Assembly (NCBI GenBank): GCA_007644065.1
Contig: VJWN01000036.1
Location: forward strand, 62,001 to 126,000
Source: Margaritispora aquatica
Lineage: Eukaryota > Ascomycota > Leotiomycetes > Helotiales > Discinellaceae
Reading direction: 5' to 3'
DNA: 64,000 nucleotides
Shown here: in pieces, positions 32,767 to 43,839 of the stretch
Layout of the letters: each line of letters opens with the position of its first letter
Numbering within the stretch: position 1 is the stretch's first letter
Translations under genes and position numbers: made by a program
The notes under the pieces: model-generated
What the model was told of the DNA's origin: nothing
Seen by the model: the letters and a program-made list of their open reading frames with translations, nothing else
The model's database searches: none

Positions 32767-35726
32767 GATGATGTTTTGGAGTTGTGAGTGTTGAGTGGAT
32801 AGCGAGTGAAGTGCGAATGAAGTATCACAGGCACAGAACGAAGGTAATAAGTAGCCTGAACGAAAGAGCTACTTGATGCTTGAGGTGGTTGGTATAGTTG
32901 CAGGTTGTCTAACGAAGGCTGGTTTGCATGAAAGATAACAAAAAAGACAAACATGGCGGGAAACCTTGCCTTTTAAAAAAATCCCAGCACGACAGTCAGA
33001 CATACGAGTAGTAAGAAAAAGCTGGTCCTACACCCTAGACCTATTGCCCATGTGTGAATAACACAAGCGAATGGCGTAGGAAACACATGATGCCTAAGGT
33101 CGATTCCAAGCGAGGAGCTATGCAACTACATCTCGACCTAACAAAAGGACAGGAGAGTAACCCGGTTGAGAAGTCGCCTTGCCTCAATACGATATGTCTT
33201 TCGACGTTTGCTCGACAACTTCCGATCTTCCATAGAATTTTAATGGCTAGTATGATCTCGCATGCATGAGGTGAGGTGCAACGAAGCTGCGGCCTTCAGC
33301 AATCAGATCATTGATTGGCACTCGCTTGAGGCCGAGCACAGGCACAGGGGGCACACAGACTGCAAATCCTCCAGTCATCCACTCAGGTCCATTCAGATCC
33401 CCCAGAAGTCGAGAGGCTGATGCTGCAGAAAGGATCCCCTGTTTTTAAAAGGCAGGGAGGCTAAACCCCACCCCTCCAACCATAACACCATCTACTGGAT
33501 GATTGATGAGATATCTTGAAACCCAGCCGACCACAAGAGAGCTGATGTGAACTGGTTGCCCCGCTGATCCAGGTCCATAACCAAGTTTGGTGGATTAAGC
33601 TTCAAGCATTCTTTAGCTTGCATACCGTTGTGTTGTTCGTCGTACGGCGTTATTCCATGGTTGACAAGATGACCAACGCAGGAATCACGCTTTTCATCCC
33701 TAGCGGTACTCTCCTCGTGCAGGGCACGCATGAAGCGGGATAGGGAGAATTAGTCTAGTTGACATTACACTACCCCGTAGCAAGACCACAGAGCCGACTA
33801 ACATTGGTCTCACAAACCAACAGGATGAGCACGCCGTCGTGAAGTTCGTGTTCAGAGAAAGCCAAGAACCAATACCAGCCATTCTGCAAGTTTGGATGAA
33901 AGTTGGGTGTGGTCGCCATGGTTTCCATACGACCCCCTGTCTAGACCGACCACCTCGTCAACAAAAGCTTGTGTGCCGACATCATCGCCAAGGGTCAAGA
34001 CCTTTGTGCAGGGCTAAACCAAATGTGCGACCTAGCCCACGATATCTGCAAGCGCAGAATGACGAGGTTGGCTGGTGAGGTCTCGTTTCGATGCAATACC
34101 AAAAAGGTTGGACAAAAAGAATTAAAGCACCCAGAACAGCGCAATGTCTGACAGCTGGCGACAGCGGTGAGATGTCTTACTGGTGAGGGCTTTTCATGAG
34201 TAATTTGCATGGTGTTGTATTGATAGACAGGTCGCGTGAATAGCGACTGCTCATCCTCACTCGTATGAGAGTTGGGCTTTCAGCCGTGCCCGTATTGCAT
34301 CCTCCCTCTCGATGAAAATATTGCGAGCGTTGGCTGGTCGATTAGAGGTCCATTGGTTGTTAAATACGGGGTGTGGTCAAGAATAGAGTTTGCTAGAATG
34401 GTTTCTCCGCAAAGTATCAATCAAGCCCTACAGCTGCCGTACAGACTATCCCTGATCAGATGACCTAACGGTGAGTAGCTCGCAGTCGCGATTAATGTGA
34501 AAGTCAAAGCGTTGCGATTTCCGGATCGTCAAGGAAAGCTTTGACTTTCTTTCGATGCTGGTGATCTATCATGTTCTGATTCCGAAATCCGCGATATGAA
34601 CTGTCGTTTGCCCCTCCATGTGGCACCAACGAATTCTGTGGATGTTTCCAGCCTTTCTCGTGTGGGTGGTTGTTGATTGTTGGCAACTCGAAGCTAGAGA
34701 AATACCAAAATAGAAGCTCGGCTCGCTTTCTTTGCCACCTTTTTTTTTAGCGACCACCTTTCGGGCAGGAGGGATCATGCGTCCAGGGCAATATCAAGGA
34801 AAATGTCTCCAACGCTTGTGAGCATATAGCATGTAATAATATGCAATTATTATTCTTCCATTTTCAAATTCGGTACGGGAATTGCAGGGCTCCAAAGATC
34901 TACGTCACTGAAGATGCGAAGTCGATCGTGGTGTCCTCGACCCTGTTCATAATCCAGAAGACGATTCTGTGCAACTCTGCTAGGTGTTTATTTATTTTTT
35001 GCGTTGTAGGTAGGTTCAACAAAAGATCGCAAGTGATTTGTTTTGCAAGCTTAATGAAAACTTTGATAACAAAAAACAATCACCGTTGGTACCTACCTAC
35101 TACACAATATTCTCATGAGAATTCCATGCCGTGGAAGAAAGAAAAGGCTGACAGTTGGTTCGTCTTTTTCTTGGCTGCATCGTGCTCGACCTGGTCTAAT
35201 AATATGGTGGCATGTTGCTTTGCATGGATTGCCCCGCAAGTCCTCAGCTTTCCTGCTTTGTACAGTCATTGTTCTGGCAAAGAAAGTCACGCAAAGCGTG
35301 CAAACATCTCCGATTCACTGCATAGAAAGGTGGAAAGTCATTTCTTCACACTTCATGTGACTCGGAAGTTTCCACCATGTTGTATAGAGCAAAGGTACCT
35401 GGCAGTTGTTGTAAGACATCTCCACCAGAGAACCTTCCGGATGTAGATCTCTTTTTCCGAAAGTCTCAGACATGATCTTCAAAAGTCGAAAGAATTTGTA
35501 AGACTCTCGTTCTATATTGAAAATGGAAACAGGTATTACTTCACGCGTTGTCTCGCGGGGGCATAGGAGCTAGTAAGCATTTCTCGTATGGGCAAGCTGC
35601 CAAGTATTCGGTCTCACATAGTCTGCTGTCATACGAGCTCAAAGAAAGCTCATCCCAGGTCTCGCTTGTTGCCATGAGCTGTTATTACTAGCTGTGAGAA
35701 TTCATAGCGGCCGAATAGTAACTTGC
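32767..35726. other. Large gene-free interval upstream of the wall-protein gene
   Basis: About 3 kb. Small frames on both strands (33492-33731 minus, 33839-34078 plus, 34841-35446 plus) lack recognisable content and conserved start contexts. It contains the wall-protein promoter and the 3' flank of DML1. A GGTACCTACCTAC motif occurs near 35090. Confidence 0.45.
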
Positions 35727-37641
35727 TCAATCATCATCGTCGTCAGATCCACTATCATATCCTTCCTCGTAAGCCTCTGCAAGCTCGCCTAAGGTATTAC
35801 TCAGTGCCTCCCGCTCATCGAAGCTAATTGCTCTACCAACAATCTGTTGGAGACTCTTGATCCTCATAGCAACGGTGGTATCAGTCGACAAAGAGGTGCT
35901 GACACCCAGCGACAAGCTTCCTGCATTTGTTTGAGCAAAAATGTGGGGGAAGCTGTCGAGCAAGGGGAACGACAAGGATGTCCTGGACCTGTAGTTGCTA
36001 TTGGGTTAGTAAAAATATTCTTCAACAACAAATATGCAAATGTGAGAATCTTCTGCAGAATACGAGAACTATTTTGACTCGCTCCAGAGCAAGCCTAAAA
36101 AAAGAAATAACAATTTACGTACTTTTGAATAATGGAAAGTCCCGCAGCTCGTCTTCTAGCCCTTTCTTGACCTGCATCCGTCTCGTTCATCCGATCAGCA
36201 TCTTTCTCTTCGTCTGATCTGTGATACTCGGCCTGGCCAAAGACATGAGCCTTTTTTGTGCTTCGCCGCCCTCTGATGTGTTCTCCGGTATCACTTGGAA
36301 AGAAATCCATATCAAGAATCTTTGGTTCAGGTGCATCAGAAAAAGTATTAAAGGCACGCCTCTCCTGCATAGGCGCTCTCACATCACCACTTTGTGAATG
36401 TGGGTTTGGCCTGCCTGGCTCTTGCTGGCCATTTGAGAGCTCTTTGTGATCAATACTCATCCTGAGTTTAGCTATGTTCTGGTTGCCATTGATATTCAGG
36501 GAGCTCGTGAGCTGATCGATTGTCTCACGGCTTCCATCCTGCAACTTAAGTCGGGAAGGCAGCGTCATACTTTCGAAGGCCGTGGCAAACAGAGCAGATG
36601 CATGCCAATGAGACTTCAGGTTAATCACAACATAGTTTGGTAATACCGATGGAATTGTCATGGGAATAAAGACTGATGCTTGAGGAGATATTTCTGCCAG
36701 GGACTTGGCTGTGTTTGACAACCTCAAGAAACGCTTTTCCTACAGTGTTCATTAGCTTCCGTGTACACACACTCCACAATGTTCTGAACATACACGAGGG
36801 AATGATGTGAGACCATCTTCAAGGCCCCAGAATGTTACTGCCGTTTTGCCGTATTCATCTCGAATTCGATCCATATATCTTGCAGCAAAACCGCCCCACG
36901 CATCATCAATACTAGAAATCACTTGAATCCCTTGCATATGATCAGCTTCTTCGGCAAAAGGTCTCAGATCTCTATCAAGAAGATCATGCTCTTTATCCAA
37001 AGACTTGAAGAGATCCTCTCCGACATTCCAATTTTCGAATGGCATGAGAGTAGAACTAAGTTCATACTCATTGAGCTGAACAATAGATTTGGGGTGGAAG
37101 TACACTCGATTAAAATCAGACCAATATCTGACGGATTCTGTTGTGAGCTGTGCTGGTTCTAATCCTCCTTCGAGGCTTTGTTGATATGGACTCTGTTCTA
37201 TTGCTGGCTGCCTTTGAACTATAGTTGGACCATTCCTACACAACGATTAGTGGGAGCTACAAATGAAACACGCATAGGAGGCCGAGAGCAGAGTAACGGC
37301 GCTTTACACAGCTTACCATAAACCTTGAGGTACAACTGGTTCTTCCATTTCATACAAAGCATTAATCTTTTTCAAAGATCCGAAACCTCCCTTCAAATCA
37401 TATATAAGCGTCCGTGGTGTGAAAGTCTCACTGCCATCAGCTCCTAGACCAGGTCTAAAATGCACATCGTGGTCAACTATAGACTCCTGGTCGCTGGAAT
37501 ATGTGAAGTAGGACTCCTAAATTTTGGTGAGTATCCAAACAACTTGATATATGACGGCACGATTCCTACCTGGGTATTCCAAAAATGGGTGGCAAGGTAA
37601 TTGCTTCTCTGCCCCAGCTGTAAAGTGATTATTTCGTGCAT
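35727..37641 (-). CDS. DML1: DML1/Misato tubulin-like mitochondrial inheritance protein
   Basis: Five exons (37641-37570, 37516-37317, 37235-36794, 36739-36123, 35988-35727) give 530 residues, close to the usual fungal size. The N terminus [20 protein letters not shown] is the Misato segment II signature, a tubulin-FtsZ-like beta strand and helix. [13 protein letters not shown] and [18 protein letters not shown] follow, and then a second tubulin-like part from about residue 135 ([40 protein letters not shown]). The acidic end is GSDDDDD. DML1 is needed for mitochondrial DNA partitioning and mitochondrial morphology. Splicing after TSFPR in phase 0 restores the frame. The gene is divergent from an MFS transporter, with about 635 bases between the starts. 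Confidence 0.92.
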
Positions 37642-38276
37642 CTTGCTGTCTAGTCACACCGATGATTGACGAAGGTGGTTAAATAAATGGTATTTTTAAA
37701 AGAGCTCTCAATGTGGGAACTCTTGGATCAAGCTTTGCGCACTTGCAGGCTGCTGACCGAATATTCGGTGCCAGAGGAATACAGAAGCGTCGTGTATGAC
37801 AGCTTCCAAGATACGGCACCACCAGTCACTTATTTGCAATGTCAAGCTCGAGGGAGAATATGAGAATCAAATAGACATAGACCGAGTGGAATGCAACCAC
37901 AGCATTCGATCCATATCTTCACATGTCATGTGACGGCACTCTAGCATGAAAGAAACAGGCTGCTAACAACTGCCTCACCTGCGCTTGCAGTAACATAATG
38001 TATTGTTTCGCTCATGGAGTTGGAATTTCATCAGAAGAATGATTTTTTATTTCCTAAACATGTGAATAATAGAAATAGTTTACTACTTCATTTACGAGTT
38101 TTTTGCCGCCCTACATTCCAAGCCAAAACAGATGCGGCGCTTGGCCCGCAATTGAACATCGACGTCAGTGATGTACGCAGCCCCCCATACTTTATACCAC
38201 GATGTGACAGCGGACTTCTTGAAGTCCATTGAGTCTGCGAACACAGCTCAAAAACTTCTCGAAGAACTGCTTAATT
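37642..38276. promoter_or_regulatory. Divergent intergenic region, DML1 / MFS transporter
   Basis: 635 bases holding both promoters and 5' leaders. No strong element was recognised. The frame upstream of 38277 is open but has no ATG. Confidence 0.45.
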
Positions 38277-40070
38277 ATGTCAATTGTATCTAGATACCTT
38301 CCTTTCGCATCCTCAACGACCGCGACGCAAGCGTGCGCATATCTTCTGGCAGTATGCCTCTTCTCGATCTCCTTCCTCGTCTTTCTCAATAGCAGCGTTT
38401 CATTCGTCATAACCGACCTAATTGGAGTCAAAGATGGAGTGGGAGATTTAGTTGGGACACTGGGTTTCGCAGATGAGCTGGTTGCACTTATAGCTTGCCC
38501 AGTCTGGGGAGTTCTGTCCGACAGGCTTGGGGTGCGCATTGTTTGCGTTGCTGGATACACAATCGTTGGCATTGCGCTTATACTCTTCGTCCAAGCACGG
38601 AATATCTATCCACAGCTTCTCCTGGCGCGGATGTTCTTTAGCATTGGAGGGGCAGCTACAGCTACAATGGTAACTGCAATCCTCCCTTCAATGACTGGGG
38701 GAAGTCAAGAGCCCGAATCTGCGAATACACGTCGGACACCAAGAACGGGACTGCCGGATAACATTCGACACAGCATTTCTCCCTCTTTAGATTCCGAAAT
38801 TACCATTACCCCAGCATCATTCAATAGAAGACCTAAACCCGTGCAAGCAAGTGGAAATACAAGCTACGGAAGTGATTCAATATCTTCGTCTAGCCCTCCA
38901 AGATTGGCTGGCTTGGTCGGAGTTTTCACTGGTTGCGGTGCTCTAGTTGCTCTGTCTGTCTTCCTTCCGTTGCCAGCCCAGTTTTCACGACAGAAAGGAA
39001 CCACACAAGGACAAGCAGTTGCAGATAGCTTCTACGTTGTAGGCACAATAGCTTTACTAGTTGCAGTCCTGTGCTTCTTTGGATTGCGTGGCTTGCAAGG
39101 AGAAGAGCAGAAAGGTTGGCGGCTTCTCCTTGGAAGGGCTCCTTCTGAGGCATATGAGGGGATTGCGAATGGCGACCGAGAACACACATCAGCACATGCT
39201 GCTTTTCTTCCATATTGGCGTTTGCTCCTAGATTCTACTATTCTGGGTTTCAAAGATGCTCAGATTGGCCTAGGTTACCTTGGCGGATTCGTAGCTAGAG
39301 CATCGTCTGTTGGAATATCTCTCTTTATTCCACTCTACATCAATGCTTACTTCATTCGAAATGGTTTCTGCAAAGGATCACCGAATGACCCCTCACCAGA
39401 ACTGAAGAAGGAATGCAGAGCTGCATATATCCTTTCAGCAGAGCTTACTGGTGTGTCGCAACTCATTGCTCTTCTTTGTGCCCCTGTTTTTGGCTATCTT
39501 TCAGATCGGTACCGTCGATTTAACTTACCACTGCTTGTGGCAAGTGTCTTTGGTATCATTGGCTATACAGCTTTTGCACAGTTGGAGAGTCCCGAGCCGA
39601 AAGACATCAATGGTCGTGGAGGTACTCCAGCCGTGTTTCTGATTGTGTCAATGATTGGTATAAGTCAAATTGGCGCCATTGTGTGCAGTCTCGGTCTGTT
39701 AGGCCGAGGCGTTCTTGGAGACGAAGGAGGTTATAGTCTATCTGGACAGCTTTACGACACCAGAGATGCTACGCAGGCGTTGGATTCCGATGGAAGGGAG
39801 ACAGAACCCCTCATTATGCCCGCACTTCCTAGACAATCACCTTCAAGGAGCCACTTGAAAGGTTCAATAGCTGGTGTGTACTCACTCTCAGGTGGTGCAG
39901 CTATCTTACTACTCACAAAATTGGGAGGTTTCTTATTTGATAGCCTCTCGACTGGCGCACCATTCTACATGATGGCTATTTTCAACGCAATTCTGTTAGT
40001 TATTGGGACTGGGGCGGGCATTTATCGAGAAATTAGGACGAGAAACATGAAGAGCTCACGAGCTGATTGA
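38277..40070 (+). CDS. Major facilitator superfamily transporter
   Basis: A single exon encodes 597 residues; the first in-frame ATG is 38277. The first helix begins ACAYLLAVCLFSISFLVFLN. The loop between TM2 and TM3 has the MFS signature form WGVLSDRLGVR. About twelve hydrophobic segments are visible, split by a central cytosolic loop of polar, Ser-rich sequence (about residues 143-210), then GLVGVFTGCGALVALSVFLP and a second signature FGYLSDRYRRFNLP in the C-terminal half. A second soluble loop near 480-525 is longer than usual. The predicted location is plasma membrane or vacuole. The substrate cannot be read from the sequence. No introns are apparent. Confidence 0.88.
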   Translation: MSIVSRYLPFASSTTATQACAYLLAVCLFSISFLVFLNSSVSFVITDLIGVKDGVGDLVGTLGFADELVALIACPVWGVLSDRLGVRIVCVAGYTIVGIALILFVQARNIYPQLLLARMFFSIGGAATATMVTAILPSMTGGSQEPESANTRRTPRTGLPDNIRHSISPSLDSEITITPASFNRRPKPVQASGNTSYGSDSISSSSPPRLAGLVGVFTGCGALVALSVFLPLPAQFSRQKGTTQGQAVADSFYVVGTIALLVAVLCFFGLRGLQGEEQKGWRLLLGRAPSEAYEGIANGDREHTSAHAAFLPYWRLLLDSTILGFKDAQIGLGYLGGFVARASSVGISLFIPLYINAYFIRNGFCKGSPNDPSPELKKECRAAYILSAELTGVSQLIALLCAPVFGYLSDRYRRFNLPLLVASVFGIIGYTAFAQLESPEPKDINGRGGTPAVFLIVSMIGISQIGAIVCSLGLLGRGVLGDEGGYSLSGQLYDTRDATQALDSDGRETEPLIMPALPRQSPSRSHLKGSIAGVYSLSGGAAILLLTKLGGFLFDSLSTGAPFYMMAIFNAILLVIGTGAGIYREIRTRNMKSSRAD

Positions 40071-40458
40071 ATTATCAAAAGGCTTTACGTTATATGGCAT
40101 GTATAACTGGCGTTTATCAGGAGTGGGTTTTGGTAGGAGTCTGGCTAGTATGTAAGTTCTGATAAATTTATATCAACGCAATGTACTACTGAATATCCTC
40201 CTTGTTTTCGGTGCCATACGTGTATGTGTATAGAAATCGCATGTTTTACTATTTCTGCTATTTCCAATTTACATATCACGTATCAAGATGTTTAGGATGC
40301 ACTTTCTTAATGTTTACATTGCCTGTCCAACCCACTGACAGGATGTCAGCAACTTGTTGGTTAGTAGCTATCTTTTGCCAGAATCTTACCTATTCTCAAA
40401 GAGATTCTCAGTCAGCTTCAAAGCTGCACGGGAACTACTGATACTGCAAATGACCTGC
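40071..40458. other. Convergent 3' region
   Basis: 388 AT-rich bases between the MFS gene and a convergent unknown gene. It probably holds both 3' UTRs. Confidence 0.5.
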
Positions 40459-41301
40459 TTACTCTTCATAATTATGACGAAGAGCGGAACGCCTCGAGCG
40501 CCTCAAGACCGGCACAGTATCGGAAGCAATAGACATGCGACGTGCTCGCTTACTTGCCCGTTCCTGGGGCGGGTCAAAAACAATAACATGAGAGCTATCG
40601 CTATCATGATCAGAACCCTCGCGTTCCGGTTGGAACTCCTCATCCATATCTTCATCTATCATCTCACCACGAACACGAGAATTCAAGCGGGATTTCTTGA
40701 CATGTCGTCTCTTGACACGCTTACGCGGCCTATGGTTCTGAGAGCGATTCATTCCACACGACCCACACGTGTGGGAATCCGCTGTCATCGAGGGTGCATC
40801 GTCCATCTCGTTCGCAGAGCGCTTCTTCCCTCCAGGACCGACAGGAGGCACCTCAACTTCATTGTCCGAAAGTACGAAATCGTCTGGTGAACCAGAAGCA
40901 AGATCGTCTTCGTCGAGAGCAAGGCGGTCCGATGAGTGTCGGCCTGCGTAGGGTCTCATCCGCTCAGATGGGGAGAGGGCGAATCGCTCTGGGTAGAAAT
41001 CGTGCTCGGCATGCGTGTGGACGGCGGGATGCGTGGTGCGGGTTATGATGCTGGTTTTCAAGGCCCGGATGGGAATGGGTTGGTGGAGGGTAGAGGGGAC
41101 TGCGGGAGGGGCGGCACTCACCTCTTCGTAGTAGGAGAGAGTTTGGATTGCCGGTGCCTCGGGATCGGGGTAGATGGATGCCCTTGGTGCAGCGAGATCG
41201 GTAGTTTGTCCTTGGATGGTGAGCAGGAAGTAGCAGTAGTTGCAGATCCAAGGTGCGCCGAAGGGGTGGAGGTTGCACGTTTCGAAGCCGAAGGATGCCA
41301 T
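40459..41301 (-). CDS. Basic, probably nuclear protein of unknown function
   Basis: A single exon encodes 280 residues. The N terminus (MASFGFETCNLHPFGAPWIC, then NYCYFLL) has three cysteines that could bind metal. The middle is Pro-rich with an RPYAGRHSSDRLAL segment. After residue 150 there are GGKKRSANEMDD, a CGSCGMNRSQNHRPRKRVKR stretch with a second CxxC, and several strong nuclear-localisation signals, ending RRSRRSALRHNYEE. Acidic and basic runs alternate. The likely location is the nucleus, possibly chromatin. I do not recognise the family. The antisense frame 40354-40890 is a shadow. Confidence 0.7.
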   Translation of the reverse strand: MASFGFETCNLHPFGAPWICNYCYFLLTIQGQTTDLAAPRASIYPDPEAPAIQTLSYYEEVSAAPPAVPSTLHQPIPIRALKTSIITRTTHPAVHTHAEHDFYPERFALSPSERMRPYAGRHSSDRLALDEDDLASGSPDDFVLSDNEVEVPPVGPGGKKRSANEMDDAPSMTADSHTCGSCGMNRSQNHRPRKRVKRRHVKKSRLNSRVRGEMIDEDMDEEFQPEREGSDHDSDSSHVIVFDPPQERASKRARRMSIASDTVPVLRRSRRSALRHNYEE

Positions 41302-41874
41302 TTTTGGTGTTCGGTGAGCTTCCCTGCTTGAGATCTAGTTAGCTTGCTTGGGGATGATGATTTGCTTACTGATATGGTTTCTTGAAGGCTGATTGCAACT
41401 ATTGCTTGGTGATGGTTTACTCCAAAACTAGATAGGCTGCGCTTTTATGGACTTTCACTTTTGCTGTTCCGTGGTTGTTTTCGGATATTGTTTTCATGAT
41501 ATCACCGCTTTCTAATTGTTTTGTTCGAGGCGTGAGGCTCGTTTTTGAGATTCTTTGTCTGAACAAGTTATCCTTCAAGCGAAAACAATGCCGTTGTTGT
41601 TCTTCGTTGGTTTCAGTGTTACGAATTTGACGAGCTCTGATTCCGGACATTCTCCTTCTTTGTTCTCATTGCCAGAAATGTAGCCTCATAACCAAAGGAT
41701 ATTTTAGAGCTCATCTTCCTAGCTCATCTTCTCACTTGTACAGTATTCTCTCTACCCTACAATTAAGCGAACTCGACCATTTCACATTTGTGTTTATTGA
41801 CTTGAGCTTCATTTTCTCACAGCCACACTCCCCACCGAGTCCTCAAGATTTGACATAGATAACACAGCTTTAAA
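41302..41874. promoter_or_regulatory. Divergent intergenic region
   Basis: 573 bases between two divergent unknown genes. The last 200 bases before 41875 are pyrimidine-rich, as expected for a fungal leader. Confidence 0.45.
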
Positions 41875-42279
41875 ATGGCATCAACAACTTCCCACTGTCC
41901 CTGCGCCCCACCCTGTGCATTCTTCTCCGAATGCCCAGCCTCCTTCACTTGTAACACGAGCGGCCTGACTGAACAATACAACCAACTTCGGCTCGCTGAC
42001 GAAGACGACGTATGTGCCGAACCCAAGAGCATCCGTACGCAGCTTGGTCGCCCGTGCCACAATTTCCCTGACCAATATACCACTATTGATACGGAGACCC
42101 CGATGCCGGTTTTGGCAAGCGAAGTGCCGAAGATTAAGATCACGGATGAGGAGGGCGATTTGCGGGACATTCAGCAGAAGGAGGAGTATCTGATTGAGAA
42201 GTATACGGAGGTTTTTGATATGTTGGATAAGAAGTTTCGGAGTTTGGAGGACGAGTTGAAGTGGAATACGAAAAAGTAG
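41875..42279 (+). CDS. Small Cys-rich/coiled-coil protein of unknown function
   Basis: A 134-residue ORF. The N terminus is Cys-rich (CPCAPPCAFFSECPASFTC). The centre is acidic, and the last 45 residues (EEYLIEKYTEVFDMLDKKF) form a likely amphipathic coiled coil. There is no signal peptide, so the cysteines more likely bind metal than form disulphides. The stop at 42277-42279 overlaps a possible splice donor (GTAGGC at 42276). Using it would replace the last residue with a longer tail, described separately. Confidence 0.6.
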   Translation: MASTTSHCPCAPPCAFFSECPASFTCNTSGLTEQYNQLRLADEDDVCAEPKSIRTQLGRPCHNFPDQYTTIDTETPMPVLASEVPKIKITDEEGDLRDIQQKEEYLIEKYTEVFDMLDKKFRSLEDELKWNTKK

Positions 42280-42670
42280 GCGTTCCTTTCGTTTCATTTT
42301 ATATATGTCATTGTATCAAATCATGATTGAGAATTTTGTCTTCTATTTTAAACACTTAGAGTATGATAGTATTCTCACTTGAGCGATATGCTAATTTTGA
42401 GTGTATAGTGGATTTGAAGAAAGCGTGGTTAGAGCCGTGATGGCTAGTGTAGGAGAATGTATGGGGATGAATGAAGTAGCTATGATGGAGGGAAGGAGTT
42501 TGATCTGGGAGGGATATAATGACAACGATGAAATACAGCAGGGCTCTGTTGTAGAGAATCAGTCAAAGGAGGAGAAGAAGAAGATTCACTCAGCTGGAGA
42601 GATAAAAGAGAACACAACGAGTGTTAAGGCAGCGGAGGCCGTAGGTGAAGGCGAATGGGAGCGAGTCTAA
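42276..42670 (+). other. Possible alternative intron and C-terminal extension exon
   Basis: If GTAGGC at 42276 is a donor and TATAG ending at 42408 the acceptor, the reading frame of the preceding gene continues in phase 2 for 86 more residues (GFEESVVRAVMASVGECMG, ending GEGEWERV) to a stop at 42668-42670. The acceptor is good, with a GCTAAT branch about 20 bases upstream. The donor is weak and the 133-base intron is long for this genome. Alternatively this is a 3' UTR intron using the GTATGA donor at 42361. Confidence 0.35.
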
Positions 42671-43110
42671 CTAAATGATTAGAAGAAACCCGATTTACAG
42701 CTTCATAGAGAGCAGTGTTTGTGTTCGTCTCGTCTAAGCTTTGTTCGAAGGAGGATGGATTTAACATGTTGCTTTGGCCTTGGGATATATATATATACTT
42801 GTGATGTACGAAATCATGACAGTCTACATAGAACGTGACCAAAAATTTAGCCATAATTTATTCAATATTATCATACCCATAACTTCTACTCATCTTCATC
42901 GAGGTAGATGAGAATTGGATGTCTCTCGCATATTTGATCACCTGATCGGTGACGTAGGGCGTCTATTCCAGGTTGCACTTCTCGAGTTTGAGTTTAGACA
43001 AAGCATAACCATCTCCATTCCTCTTTAACCTCAATTAGTTCAATTGCTATAGTTCGGATTGAGATTTTAGACATATCGCTCACATATACAGAACATCTAC
43101 AAAAATCAAG
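42671..43110. other. Intergenic region
   Basis: 440 bases, AT-rich with a (TA)n stretch near 42786. It is the promoter of the next gene. No ORF is supported. Confidence 0.5.
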
Positions 43111-43839
43111 ATGTCAGGAATACCAGTCTACACACAAAGTCCCATCAGTGCTGCGAAAGCATTAGGCACAACCCCACAAACTGCTCTGCCTCCCACCAAT
43201 ACTACAAGCTCTGTACCATCTACTACTTCTGCAGCAACAACTTCCTCGTATCCTCAAGCTCAGCCAGGCACTGCAGCATTCCCAGCACCAACTGGATCTG
43301 CTCAACGTTACGCGCCACCTCTACAACCAACTCCAACCACAAAGACTGATGATACACCTCCAGCACCTCAACCAGGAGCGGTGCCAACACCAAAAAGCAG
43401 AAGCATAATTCCACCACCTCCAAAAGCTGGCGAGGCTTATCATCAACCGCAACCAACAGCTGCTCCAACTCAGATGCCACCTCAAATGGCCTTCCCACCC
43501 CCAACGAATACATACCGAGCGCAACCTCCAGGATCTACCACCAGTACTTTTGTTGCACCCTCAATGGCATATCCTGTTGGGATTCCATCTGCCGAAGCGG
43601 CTCCACGAGGAAGCTTAGAGCATCCGCCGGGATACCAACAAAACATTCATGCAGCAGAAGTCACCAATGAGCAACGACGCGCAAGAGAAGCAAATGATTC
43701 AGCTTTGGATACTGGCGAAAGGCAAGACGGTCTCGACTCCGAGGGTGTCTGGAACACGGCAAAGAAATGGGCTGCGACTGCTGGGGAAAAGATATCGTCA
43801 GCGGAAGCTGAGGTTTGGAGGAGGGTTAGCAAGGAATAA
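43111..43839 (+). CDS. Pro/Thr/Ala-rich protein with a conserved-looking C-terminal helix
   Basis: A single exon encodes 242 residues. Residues 1-170 are low complexity (Pro, Thr, Ala, Gln) and surely disordered. The end, VWNTAKKWAATAGEKISSAE then AEVWRRVSKE, is a likely amphipathic helix and the only ordered segment. Such tails occur in fungal proteins of unknown role. The start ATG follows a purine-rich AAAATCAAG leader. There is no signal peptide, membrane segment or known domain. Confidence 0.7.
   Translation: MSGIPVYTQSPISAAKALGTTPQTALPPTNTTSSVPSTTSAATTSSYPQAQPGTAAFPAPTGSAQRYAPPLQPTPTTKTDDTPPAPQPGAVPTPKSRSIIPPPPKAGEAYHQPQPTAAPTQMPPQMAFPPPTNTYRAQPPGSTTSTFVAPSMAYPVGIPSAEAAPRGSLEHPPGYQQNIHAAEVTNEQRRAREANDSALDTGERQDGLDSEGVWNTAKKWAATAGEKISSAEAEVWRRVSKE

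Noticed and set aside
40354..40890. 178-codon plus-strand ORF at 40.35 kb
   Set aside because: Overlaps, antisense, the basic nuclear protein whose composition is far more protein-like; Arg/Thr/Leu shadow composition.
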